NCBI RefSeq assembly: GCF_900129045.1
Contig: NZ_FQTX01000001.1
Location: 434,001 to 498,000 of the forward strand
Reading direction: 5' to 3'
Length of the DNA: 64,000 nt
DNA from: Bifidobacterium merycicum DSM 6492
GTDB lineage: Bacteria > Actinomycetota > Actinomycetes > Actinomycetales > Bifidobacteriaceae
Below are positions 8,896 to 19,600 of the stretch, piece by piece. Every line of letters begins with the position of its first letter. Position 1 is the stretch's first letter. Made by a program: the position numbers and the translations under genes. The notes under the pieces were generated by a model that was not told where the DNA came from, did no database searches, and worked only from the letters and a program-made list of their open reading frames with translations.

Positions 8896-11800
8896 ATGAA
8901 GCATGGCGCGCATTCGGAACGAGAACTGCTTTCTCCCGGCATGAGAGTGCTGATCCGCGGCCAGGAATGGCTTGTCGATAAAGTCGAACCGAACAGCCTT
9001 GGGAATCACGCCGTCTCATGTACTGGCATCTCCGCTCTGGTACGGGATGTGACGGCCACGTTCCTTGATGATTTGGACACAATTACACCTGTCGATCCGG
9101 TGAAGACGCGTTTCATTCCCGACACCTCGGCAAGAGCTGCGAAGTCGCATCTGTTCATCGAGAGTCTGTTACGTGCCACTGCACCGACCGATGCGAGGAT
9201 TCATGTCGGCAACAAGGCTGCCATGGACTCCCTGCCATACCAGCTCGTTCCAGCAAAGAAGGCGCTCACCCAACCGCGCCAGCGAATTCTCATCGCCGAC
9301 GCTGTCGGTCTTGGCAAGACCTTGGAGGCTGGCATCCTGATGGCGGAACTCATCAAGCGCCGCAAGGGCCGCCGTATTCTCGTGGTAACGGCGAAAAGCA
9401 TGATGGTCCAGTTTCAGAAGGAGATGTGGGAACGGTTCACCATCCCGCTGATTAGTCTGGATTCCTCGCGTATCCAGCAGATTCGTTCCGAGATTCCTGC
9501 GAACGCCAACCCGTTCTCCTACTACGACAAGGTGATCATCTCCATTGATACGTTGAAACGGGACATCCAATATGGCGCGGCACTCGATGCCTCGTATTGG
9601 GACATCATCGTGATCGACGAGGCTCAGAATGTCGCCGACCGTGCCGTCAACGGCCGTAGTGCGCAACGCGCCAAGCTCGCCAAACGCCTTGCCTCCCGTT
9701 CCGACACGTTGATTATGCTGTCCGCCACGCCTCATGACGGCCGCGCTCGCAGTTTCGCCTCGTTGATGAACATGCTCGACCCAACCACTCTGCCCGATCC
9801 GGAGCAGTACGACAAGAAGGATGTCGAACACCTGTATGTTCGCCGTTTCAAGAAGGACGTGATGGCCGAGGTGTCAGGCAGCTTTCCGGAGCGCAAGGTG
9901 ACGCAGGAGAAATGCACGGCCACCGCAGCCGAGGAAGAGGCGTTCGATTACTTGACCGATATGAAACTCGTCATGGATATGCATCAGAAGAGAAGCAATT
10001 CCTTCTTGTTCAAGACGATGCTTGAGAAGAGTCTGTTTTCATCGCCGGCAGCGTGCATCAAGACCATCGACGAGCGAGTAAAGCGGCTTGCCAAAAAAGA
10101 TGTATCCGACCAGACCGGAGACGTCGACAGACTTGAAGGACTCAAAGCTGCTTTGGAGAAGATTGGTCCGATGCAGTTCTCTCGATACCAGAGACTGCTG
10201 CAGCTTCTGCGCAGTGCCGATTACGGTTGGCATAACGGCGAAGACGCCGATGACCGTATCGTGATTTTCACGGAACGCATCGAGACGAAGAACTATCTTA
10301 AGGAGCGTTTGCGGCAGGATCTCAAACTACCGAAGAAGGCCATCGTCTCCATGGATGGCGGCATGAGCGATGTGGAACAGCAGAAAATCGTCGAGGATTT
10401 CGGTACGAAGTCCTCGCCTATACGCATTCTCGTGGCCTCCGACGTGGCCTCTGAAGGTCTGAACCTGCACTATCTGAGCCACAGACTCATCCATTTCGAC
10501 ACTCCATGGTCGTTGATGGTGTTCCAACAGCGTAACGGACGCATCGACCGTTACGGGCAGCGCAAACAGCCTGATATTCGTTTCATGATGATCAACTCGC
10601 GTAATGCAAAGATTCAGGGTGACGCGCATATTCTAGAGATCCTGCAGCAGAAGGAAGACCAGGCACGTAAGGATATCGGCGATCCGTCCTTGCTCATGGG
10701 CAAATTCGACGTCGATCAGGAGGAGGATTTCACCCGCGAAGCGATTGAGTCCGGCGAATCGGCGGAGAATTTCGCAGCCAGACTTTGTATTCCTGATGAG
10801 GACATCGATCATTCGGACGAACGTTCCGAAGATGTCGAAACTGTGCCGGATGACGATGTTTTCGATCCATTGAGTTTCTTCAACCTCACTACGCTGGATG
10901 GCTCCGATACTACGAGCACTGAGGAAAACGAGTCCGCAGGGGAGAGCGTGACTGGGAGCGCCGACGATGGCGGCATAGCCGATCCCTCTACGCTGATGTC
11001 GGATTACGAGTATGTGGATGAGGGGCTCTCCTGCGAGGAGTTCCGGCAGTCGGCTGGTCTTAAATCGAAACGTCAGTTGCGTGATACTCATGGATTCGCG
11101 GTGGAGTTCCAAGGGGATAGCCCGTTGCGCGCGTGGCTGCGCAGACGTGTGCCGAACACGCAGGTGTTGCGAGACAACATCGCCGAATGGAGTGATGACG
11201 CGAAATATTGCGAAGACCAAGCCAACGGTCTGCTGGCCCGTATCAACGACGAGTCATGGAGTCGGGTCCAATACCTGTGGGAGTTGAATCCGATCACGGA
11301 ATGGGTCGGGTTGAAGGCTTCTTCACTGCTGTACCAACGTGACGAGGCCCCGATTATTGGCGTGACCAACGGAAACCTGCATGCGGATGAGACGATTATG
11401 CTGATGAACGGCATGGTCGCCAACAGGCACGCATCCCCGGTGATCGATGAATGGTTCGGTGTACGGTATCTCGATGGCGAATGCATGGGCATGTTGCCAC
11501 TTGAGGAAGTGTGGCGTATCACCGGATATCGTGGGAACTTGATTCCGGGAACCACTGAACGTCGTTATGTGAATCGAGAGGATTCCGCGGCCAGCTCCGA
11601 ACAGATAGATGCGGCACAACTGCTGTTGGAGGATGCGGTATCGCGCGGCAAGAGCATGCTCAGCGATTGCGGTGAACAATATCGTGCGCAGGCAGATGAA
11701 GAAGTGGCTCGGCAAATGGGCCGCATCGAGCATTGGTCCCATGCACGCAAGGCACTGTTGCAATCCCAAGGCAAAAACACCAAGGAAAACACAAAACAGG

Positions 11801-11904
11801 TTGATCGGATGCTCGAACAATATGCCGACTGGGTTCAGGACACATTGGATGCCTCCGGCGAACCGGTGATTCGCATTGTGGCCGCATTCGTAGGTAAGGA
11901 ATAG
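8896..11904 (+). CDS. SNF2-family helicase, DrmD-like
   Basis: This SNF2/RapA-like ATPase of about 1,000 residues should move along duplex DNA using ATP. Walker A is in ADAVGLGKTLEAGIL near residue 135, the DEAQ box (VIDEAQNV) near 240, LSATPHDG near 275, and the C-terminal helicase half contains VASDVASEGLNL and QQRNGRIDRYGQ near 512 to 555. A long acidic stretch follows (about 640 to 710) and then an unassigned C-terminal region. Three ATGs are possible (8878, 8890, 8896); the last has the best spacing from GGGGGAG. It is the first gene of the rightward operon, 11 bases before the methyltransferase gene. A SNF2 helicase next to an N6-adenine methyltransferase is the hallmark of class 1 DISARM (drmD-drmMI), which is the basis for the name. 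Confidence 0.8.
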   Translation: MKHGAHSERELLSPGMRVLIRGQEWLVDKVEPNSLGNHAVSCTGISALVRDVTATFLDDLDTITPVDPVKTRFIPDTSARAAKSHLFIESLLRATAPTDARIHVGNKAAMDSLPYQLVPAKKALTQPRQRILIADAVGLGKTLEAGILMAELIKRRKGRRILVVTAKSMMVQFQKEMWERFTIPLISLDSSRIQQIRSEIPANANPFSYYDKVIISIDTLKRDIQYGAALDASYWDIIVIDEAQNVADRAVNGRSAQRAKLAKRLASRSDTLIMLSATPHDGRARSFASLMNMLDPTTLPDPEQYDKKDVEHLYVRRFKKDVMAEVSGSFPERKVTQEKCTATAAEEEAFDYLTDMKLVMDMHQKRSNSFLFKTMLEKSLFSSPAACIKTIDERVKRLAKKDVSDQTGDVDRLEGLKAALEKIGPMQFSRYQRLLQLLRSADYGWHNGEDADDRIVIFTERIETKNYLKERLRQDLKLPKKAIVSMDGGMSDVEQQKIVEDFGTKSSPIRILVASDVASEGLNLHYLSHRLIHFDTPWSLMVFQQRNGRIDRYGQRKQPDIRFMMINSRNAKIQGDAHILEILQQKEDQARKDIGDPSLLMGKFDVDQEEDFTREAIESGESAENFAARLCIPDEDIDHSDERSEDVETVPDDDVFDPLSFFNLTTLDGSDTTSTEENESAGESVTGSADDGGIADPSTLMSDYEYVDEGLSCEEFRQSAGLKSKRQLRDTHGFAVEFQGDSPLRAWLRRRVPNTQVLRDNIAEWSDDAKYCEDQANGLLARINDESWSRVQYLWELNPITEWVGLKASSLLYQRDEAPIIGVTNGNLHADETIMLMNGMVANRHASPVIDEWFGVRYLDGECMGMLPLEEVWRITGYRGNLIPGTTERRYVNREDSAASSEQIDAAQLLLEDAVSRGKSMLSDCGEQYRAQADEEVARQMGRIEHWSHARKALLQSQGKNTKENTKQVDRMLEQYADWVQDTLDASGEPVIRIVAAFVGKE

Positions 11905-11915
11905 AGGGGGAGACC

Positions 11916-14900
11916 ATGGCGAAGGAACTGAACGAGACATTCCCAGGTATCGAGGCGGTCAATGACTTCTACACGCCGTATTACATGAAGGAATATTTTC
12001 CGGATGAAGTGAAGAATGCCTCTGCACCTTGGAAACAGCTTCCTCCTGAGGAACGCCCAGTGCGACTGCTGAAGGACATGCGCCAGTCGTTCACCGAAGT
12101 CATCAACAACAACGAGAACGATCTGTTTCCAGCTGAACGGGTACGGAATTTCATCGACGGCATGCTCGCCGCACTCGGCTATACGCAGGAGGGGAATCAA
12201 ACCAAAGACGAGGGATTACCTGACCGGATTTCAGGGAAGTCTGTTCCTGTCTACTATCAGGTCAATGATTCCGATGGGGCTCCGCGCTTGCAAGTTCTGG
12301 TGAGCCTGTCCGATAGTGCTGAGGCAGGCGTTCTGGAATGCCCCATCGAAGATGGCTCTGGCAAGGACGGCACCTCCTGTGAGGAATATGCACGTATGCT
12401 GCTTGCCGATTTCGACGAGCCGGCACGGTGGATTCTTCTTATGGGGTTGCATCAGATAGCGTTGATCGACCGCCGTAAATGGAATGACAAGAAATGCATG
12501 CTGTTTGACCTGGACGAGATCTTCAGCCGCCATCAGGATCATGTGTATACGGCGATGGCTGTGCTGTTGCGTCGTGATAGTCTCTGCCCGAACAAAGGTG
12601 ACAGTCTGCTTGACGCGTTTGATGACACGTCTGCGAAGAACGCGGTTGAGGTGTCTGACAATCTGCGTTCCGCGTTACGTGAATGTGTGGAGATCCTTGG
12701 CAACGAGGTCATCCACGACTGGACTTGTAATAAGGGGCGAAGCATCGACGAAATCGACGCAGGCGACCTGACTGTGCAGGCGTTACGCTACATGTACCGT
12801 CTGCTGTTCCTCCTGTTCATCGAGGCGAAGCCGTCGCTCGGCTACGCGCCGATGAAATCCGACATCTACCGTACCGGCTATTCGCTGGATAGTCTGCGAG
12901 ATATTGCAGAACAGATGCGTGGTCGCATGGATGAGGCTGGCGATTCCACCTATCTAGCGGACACATTGCGCCGACTCGACGATCTGGTGTTCAACGGTTA
13001 CCCGAAGGCGGATGAGGATTTCAAGGGGCTGGTTGGCGAGGAAGCCATCAATGCGGTGTTCATGGTTCCGCCGCTCAAGGCGCACATTTTCGATCCGGAG
13101 CGGACCGTGCTGATTGAACATGCTGCACTCCGCGACAGCGTAATGCTGCGCATCATAGACCTGATGAGCGTCACCAAGACTGGTAAGGGAGTCAAACGCA
13201 GGCAGCGCATCTCCTATGCGGCCCTGGGCATCAGCCAGATGGGTGCCGTGTACGAGGCATTGCTGTCCTACCGTGGTTTTATCGCCAAGGAGAAGCTCTA
13301 CGAGGTCAAACGCGCCAAGGATTCCTACGATCCTTTGAAAGTCGGCTACTTTGTGCCGGAACGCGAACTCGACAATTATTCGGAGAGTGAACGCGTCCGT
13401 TACCCGGACAAAAGCCCGCATGCCGGCGAGCTACGCACCTACGAGCCGGGCACATTCATCTACCGGCTTGCAGGCCGGGAACGTGAAACGTCGGCCTCCT
13501 TCTATACGCCGGACAGTCTTGCGCAATGCCTGGTGAAGTACGCGCTCAAGGAGATTGAGCCACGTATCCATCAAGCCACCGATATTCTGAGCCTGAAGAT
13601 CTGCGAGCCGGCTATGGGCTCTGCGACCTTCCTGAACGAGACCATCAACCAGTTGGCCACTATGTATCTGAACCGCAGGGAGAAGGAGCGGGTTGCCGAG
13701 GAAGGACAGAAGGCGGCGATTCCTGCGGAACGCAGGCAGGCTGAACTGCAGAAGGTCAAGATGTACATCGCCGACCACAACATTTATGGCATCGACCTGA
13801 ACCCCGTTGCAGTGGAATTGGGGGAAGTGTCACTATGGCTCAACACCATCTGCGAAGGATCCTTCGTGCCATGGTTCGGCACGCAGCTGCAATGCGGCAA
13901 TTCGCTGATTGGCGGCCGCCGCGTCGGATACTTGGAGTCGGATCTGGCCAGCACGACCAAGAACCGTCACTGGTATGAGGTCGAGCCCAAGCGCATCGGA
14001 TTCGACCGGAGCTCGTCGTCCGTCAAGCGCATCTACCAGTTCCTGACCGGGGATCCGGACATGTGCAAGTATGACGACAGGACTGTCAAAAGCATTGAAT
14101 CCGAGAATCTGGAAACCATCAAGGCGTGGAAGAAGGCTTTCGCCAAGAAGCCATATTCCAAAACGGAGATCGGCCTGATGAGGGCGTTGTCGAAGACCGT
14201 CGACGAACTGTGGCGCGGCCAGATCAAGGCACGTCGGCAATTGGAGAAGGCGACCCAGGACGATCTGATCATCTACGGTTTCGATGCGAATGCTTCCGCG
14301 GCAACAACCTCACCATCCGTGAGAAGGACGAGATGCTTCGCGTTGCCTACCATTCGGAGAAGGCCGAGAATGCCAGCGAATACGCTCGTCTGAAACTCGC
14401 CATGGACTACTGGTGTTCGCTGTGGTTCTGGCCCATCGGTCAGGCGGAATTGCTTCCCACAAGATCGCAGTACCTCACGGAAATGTCGCTGATTCTTACC
14501 GGCGAGGTTCTGCAGGAAGAGGGATTCACGCTGATGTCGATGGATGACGATCAGCCCACGCTTATGGACACCATTGACGATAGTCATGAACGCGACTACA
14601 TGTATGACCATGCTGTGGATCTCGATGAGCTGTGCAAAGGTGATGGGGAACCAGCGCAAAGGCTTCGACTGGTGAAGGAAATCGCCAAGAAACAGCGGTT
14701 CTTCCACTGGGAGCTCGAATTCGCCGACGTGTTCAAAGACGGCGGCTTCGACTTCATGGTTGGTAATCCGCCGTGGGTGAACGTGCAGTGGAGTGAGACG
14801 GATGCCGTTTCCGATGCGAATCCTTATTTTGCGATTCATAAGCTTACGGCTTCCGATTTGAGTAAGCGTATGGGTGAACTTCTAAAGAACGCACGTATAC

Positions 14901-16696
14901 GAACTATGTATCTTCGGGAGTATGTGAATATTGCCGGTGCTTTGGCATTCTATGGTTCAACAGGTAATTACCCGCTGTTGCAGGGGCGGATTAACTTATT
15001 CCGCTGCTTCTTGCCAAACGCTTGGGATTACACACGTAAACATGATGGTGTGAGTGCATTCGTGCATCCCGATGAACTGTATGGTGACACGAGAGCAGGC
15101 GTACTGCGTGAGCAGATGTACCGCAGACTTCGATACCATTTCCAGTTCATCAATGAAAAGAAACTTTTCTCCGGGGTTCATCACGAGACGATGTTCAGTT
15201 TGAACGTGTACCGGAATCCGGAGACGAATGACAAGCTTCCTCAGTTTGATTCCATCTGGAATCTTTACGATCCCAAGACTATTGATGAATGCTATGCGTC
15301 CGATGGCGTTGGTACCATTCCCGGAGTCAAGAACGAACTGGGGGAATGGAATACGCGGGGGCACAAGGGTCGTATCATTTCCATCTCCAAGGGCGAACTG
15401 TTAATGTTTTCCAAACTCGTGGGGGATAGCCAGAAGGATGGATGGAAGCAGACCCCGATGGTCGGTATCCATGCCGCAGAGCTATTGCATGCTTTGGAAC
15501 AGATGGCAGATATTCCTCGATCGCTGAGAACCTACGCTAACGAGATCACCTATTCTCCAATGTGGAATGAAACCAATTCCCGTAAGGATGGCACTATCAA
15601 GGATGGTGTTCATTTCCCGACCTCAACGAAAGCGCTGATTTATTCCAGTCCTTTCATTGGTGTTGCCAATCCGTTACTGCAATCCACCCGCAGAAACTAC
15701 AAGGTCAACAGCGATTATGATCCAATTGACTTGACCGACATTCCAGCGGACTATATGCCGCGCGTGAAATACTCGCAGGCATGCACGGACGCGGAATATA
15801 AGTCGCGCGTGCAAAAAATGGCTGATCCGAATCAAGAAGACGGTGCCGTCAGCCGATTCGATGCTGTTTATAGGCTCTGCAATCGTGAATACGTTGGGCT
15901 CGGCAGCGAAAGGACGCTACAAGCGTCCTGTGTTCACCCAGGCGCAGCCTGGGTGAACACCATAGCAGGCTATGGTGTGCACCCAGAGCGCTACGCGTTG
16001 CTTGCGCTCATGAGCGGCCTGGAGGCTGCTTTGCCCTATGATTTTTTTGTACGTTCGGCTGGAAAACCACACATCAACAGATCCGTGCTGGAATCTTTAC
16101 CAGTTCCGGAAAACATCCTCGCTCCCGAAATTCGTCTCCGCGGTCTGCTGCTCAACTGTCTGACCAAGTCGTATGCAGACCTGTGGCAATCCTGCTGGGA
16201 TGAGTCGTACACGTCCATGAGCTGGGCGAAGGATGATCCTCGACTTACCGCCGATGCATTCACCTCATTGACGGATGAATGGAACTGGCATACGCCATTG
16301 CGCACGGACTATGAACGCCGGCAGGCGTTGGTGGAGCTGGACGTACTGGCATCCATGGCGCTCGGCATCACCTTGGCCGAGCTCATCGACATCTACCGTC
16401 TGACCTTCACCGTGCTGAGCGGCTATGAGGATGACACCTGGTATGACGCGAATGGTCGTATCGTGTTCTCCAAGAAGAATTACGGTGATTTGACTTTCAA
16501 ACGTCCTGATTTCGAGAAAATCAAGAACGCGCCTGCGGGCAAGGTGTTCCCCCGCACCATCACGGACGACACCCAGCCGGGTGGTCCACGTGAGCGGACC
16601 ATCGAATATGTGGCGCCGTTCGACAAATGCGATCGCGTGGAGGATTACAAAACCGCGTGGAAGTTCTTCACGCAGAAGTATGGAGATGTCAAATGA
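11916..16696 (+). pseudogene. N6-adenine DNA methyltransferase, DrmMI-like, interrupted by one frameshift
   Basis: Two overlapping open frames, 11916-14393 and one continuing to 16696, together make one methyltransferase of about 1,590 residues. The first part holds SAM-binding motif I (CEPAMGSATFLNE, near residue 562). The second holds the catalytic NPPW (near 14765-14776) and a C-terminal target-recognition region ending in KPHINRSVLESLPVP. Neither half can be a complete enzyme alone. The reading frame changes at about 14281-14297, consistent with loss of one base, from ...IIYGFDANA to FRGNNLTIREKDE. A GAGGGGGAG ribosome site precedes the ATG. The stop overlaps the next gene (ATGA). In DISARM the methyltransferase marks self DNA. 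If the frameshift is real the host would be unmodified, so either the system is off or the sequence has an error here. Confidence 0.75.
15911..15978. repeat. Three consecutive perfect inverted repeats inside the methyltransferase gene
   Basis: Hairpin 1 is AGGACGCT-ACA-AGCGTCCT (15911-15929). Hairpin 2 has a 14-base stem, GTGTTCACCCAGGC at 15930-15943 pairing with 15947-15960 around a GCA loop. Hairpin 3 has a 10-base stem, 15957-15966 pairing with 15969-15978 around AG, and shares bases with the right arm of hairpin 2. All are perfect and head to tail. They lie in coding sequence for a segment that looks conserved in this enzyme class (SERTLQASCVHPGAAWVNT), so they do not look like an inserted element. 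Confidence 0.85.
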
Positions 16697-19600
16697 TTCC
16701 CATGGTGCTTGCACGGCATATCCAGTCCGGACTCGCCGATTACGTGGAGACTACGTTCCCCATGACCAATATGCCGTTCCGTGGCTCCATCCGTAAACTC
16801 GCCCATCAGGAGGGCATGCTTTCCCAGGAGCCGTTCGTATCGGTCAAATTGCCGTTCCGTGTGGTCGGCAAACATGCGGAATTTCCGTTCCCATGCCTGC
16901 ACCCCGCATACCGGCCATATGCGCATCAGATGCGTGCCTTCGAACGCATAGCGGCGGGTGAATCCACATTGGTGGCCACCGGCACCGGATCGGGCAAGAC
17001 CGAATGCTTCCTGTACCCAATCCTCGACTACTGTTATCGGCAGCGCAGGCTCGGACGCAAGGGCATCAAAGCCATCCTCGTCTATCCGATGAACGCCCTC
17101 GCCACTGACCAGGCGAAACGACTGGCAGAACTCATCCACGATAGTCCGGAGCTGCGCAACAACGTGACCGCGGGCATGTATGTGGGCCAGATGAGCCAAG
17201 GCGGCAGCGACAAGGATAACCACGCCATGACTGCCACCAACATCGTGACCAGCCACGATGAGCTGCTCAAAAACCCGCCGGACATCCTGCTCACCAACTA
17301 CAAGATGCTCGACTACCTGCTGGTGCGCCCCAAAGACTCCCGGATTTGGGACAGCAACGATCCGGACACGCTCAAATACTTCGTCGTGGACGAATTGCAC
17401 ACTTTCGACGGCGCGCAGGGCACTGACTTGGCCTGCCTGCTGCGCAGGCTCACCGACAGGCTGAACACCACCAGCGACGATATGTGCTTCGTTGGCACGT
17501 CGGCCACCATGGGCACCGAAGAGACAGTACGTGACGTCTGTGAGTATGCCAGCCAAATCTTCAACACCACGTTCACGCCGGAATCCGTGGTGACTGAGGA
17601 TCGTCTTCGCGTTGACGAATTCTTCGTCACCAGCGACTATGACGACACCATGCCTACTGCCGCGCAGGCCGATCGGCTCATCGAACTCGAAGAGGACGTC
17701 GACCCCGATAAATACCTTGCCTATGCGGCCCAAGCGTGGCTTGACGACGCCCCCACAGAGCCGGTCTCCGCAGACAAGGCACGCATCCGGCTCGCCGAAT
17801 CCCTGCGTCATTCAAGGTTCCTGGCCAGCTTGTCCTCGCTTATCTGCGACGAACCTCGGCAAATCGATCGCAAACTGCTGGACAGGCTCGCCATCATGGA
17901 TGCAAGGTTCAACGCCTTGCACCCACGCCAGCAGAAGGCCTGTGTAAACGCGCTGATAGCGCTCGTCTCCCGCGCTCGCAACGGTTCGGAGGGGCACACA
18001 CGTCCGTTCCTGAATGTACAGGTACAACTATGGGTCAAGGAACTCGGCCGCGTGGTCGCCAACATCACCTCGCAGGAGGGGAGCATCGACTACCGTCCGG
18101 TCGTCGAACTGTCCAAAGACGACCTCAAGACCCGCATGCCGGTGATTAACTGCCGTGATTGCGGAGGGACCGCATGGATTGGACTTGTCGGCAAAGACGG
18201 CGGTATCAGCATGGGCGATCCCAGAACGTTCTACAACGAGTATTTCGCCTACCATGCCGACAATGCGTTGGTGACTTTGCAACCCTGCACCATGGATTAT
18301 GTTCTTGATTCGCATGCCGACAACGGAGCCATGGTCTGGTTCTGCAATGCATGCATGAAGGAACAGGCCGTAGAACGTTTCGAATCCACGGAACGTGAAT
18401 GCCCGGCCTGTGGAGAGCAGCGCATACCCATGGTCGCTAGGGGCATGGAGCTTGTATCCGGCAACCGCAAACACTATCAGTGTCCGTTCTGCGGCAGCGA
18501 ACAGGACATCGCCATGGTCGGCGTGAGAACCACCACGCAAGTCAGTGTGATGCTTACCCAACTTTCCGGAGACTCCTTCAACGACGACAGCAAGGCCATC
18601 GTGTTCTCCGACAGTGTGCAGGATGCATCCTACCGAGCCAGCGTGTTCAACTCCCGCACTTGGCGATTCGCCCTGCGCAACTCCGCCATGGACTACATGC
18701 GCGAGGAACACAAGGACGGCGTTTCCCTCGCCGAATATCTCAACAGCCAGAACGACTACTACCATCGCCGCTATCCGGACGACAACGAATACATCGTGCG
18801 ATTCATTGCGCCGAACATGACATGGATGCGCGAATACGAAGCCGTATTGCAAGGCAATCCCGCAGGGCCCGGCCGGCGTCAGCTGCTCGATTGGATCGAG
18901 CGCAGACTCCGACTGGAATCGCTGCTGGAATTCGGCATGCGCTCCCGTACCGGACGTACGTTGGAGAAATCCGGCTGCGCCGCAATAGCATTCGACCAGA
19001 GTCTCCTGAAACGTGTGGCACAGACCGTTGCCGAATGTTGTCATAACGAGATTGGATTGCACGAGAATTCCATCATGGAGACTGACTGGCTCCGACTGAT
19101 TATGGCGTTCCTCGACCAGCTGCGCACGAAAGGCGCGTTCTTCGACGTGACCTATGACCAGTTCCTGCAAAACGACGGCAACAAGTTCCTGCTTTCCAAC
19201 ACGAACATCAAATGGATGCCCGGCATGTACGCGGATGGTATGCCCTATTTCCTGTCGGACAAGGAGCCAGTGCGCAAAGGCGTTTTCAATACCCTGAATT
19301 CGCCGGCATACCGTCAGATCGTCGACCGGTACCTCACCGACGGCGCCCTTGAAGGCGACATCCACCACGAGCTGTTGGGAATCGTGCTCGAAGAGTGCAT
19401 AGCAGCAGGATTCATCACGCAGCAACGTTATCCAAGCATGAAAATGGAACGCACCGTGTACGGGCTCAACGAGTCCGGCTGCATGGTCAGTGGCAAGGTA
19501 ACGCAGTTGATCTGCGACACGTGTGGACGGAGCTATTCGTGCGCTACGCAGAACCTTGACGCGTGGAACGGAGCACGTTGCCGTATCCGCAAATGCCCGG

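Noticed and set aside
15911..15978. CRISPR-like or inserted palindromic element
   Set aside because: The three hairpins have different sequences, no spacers, and lie in a protein segment that appears conserved.
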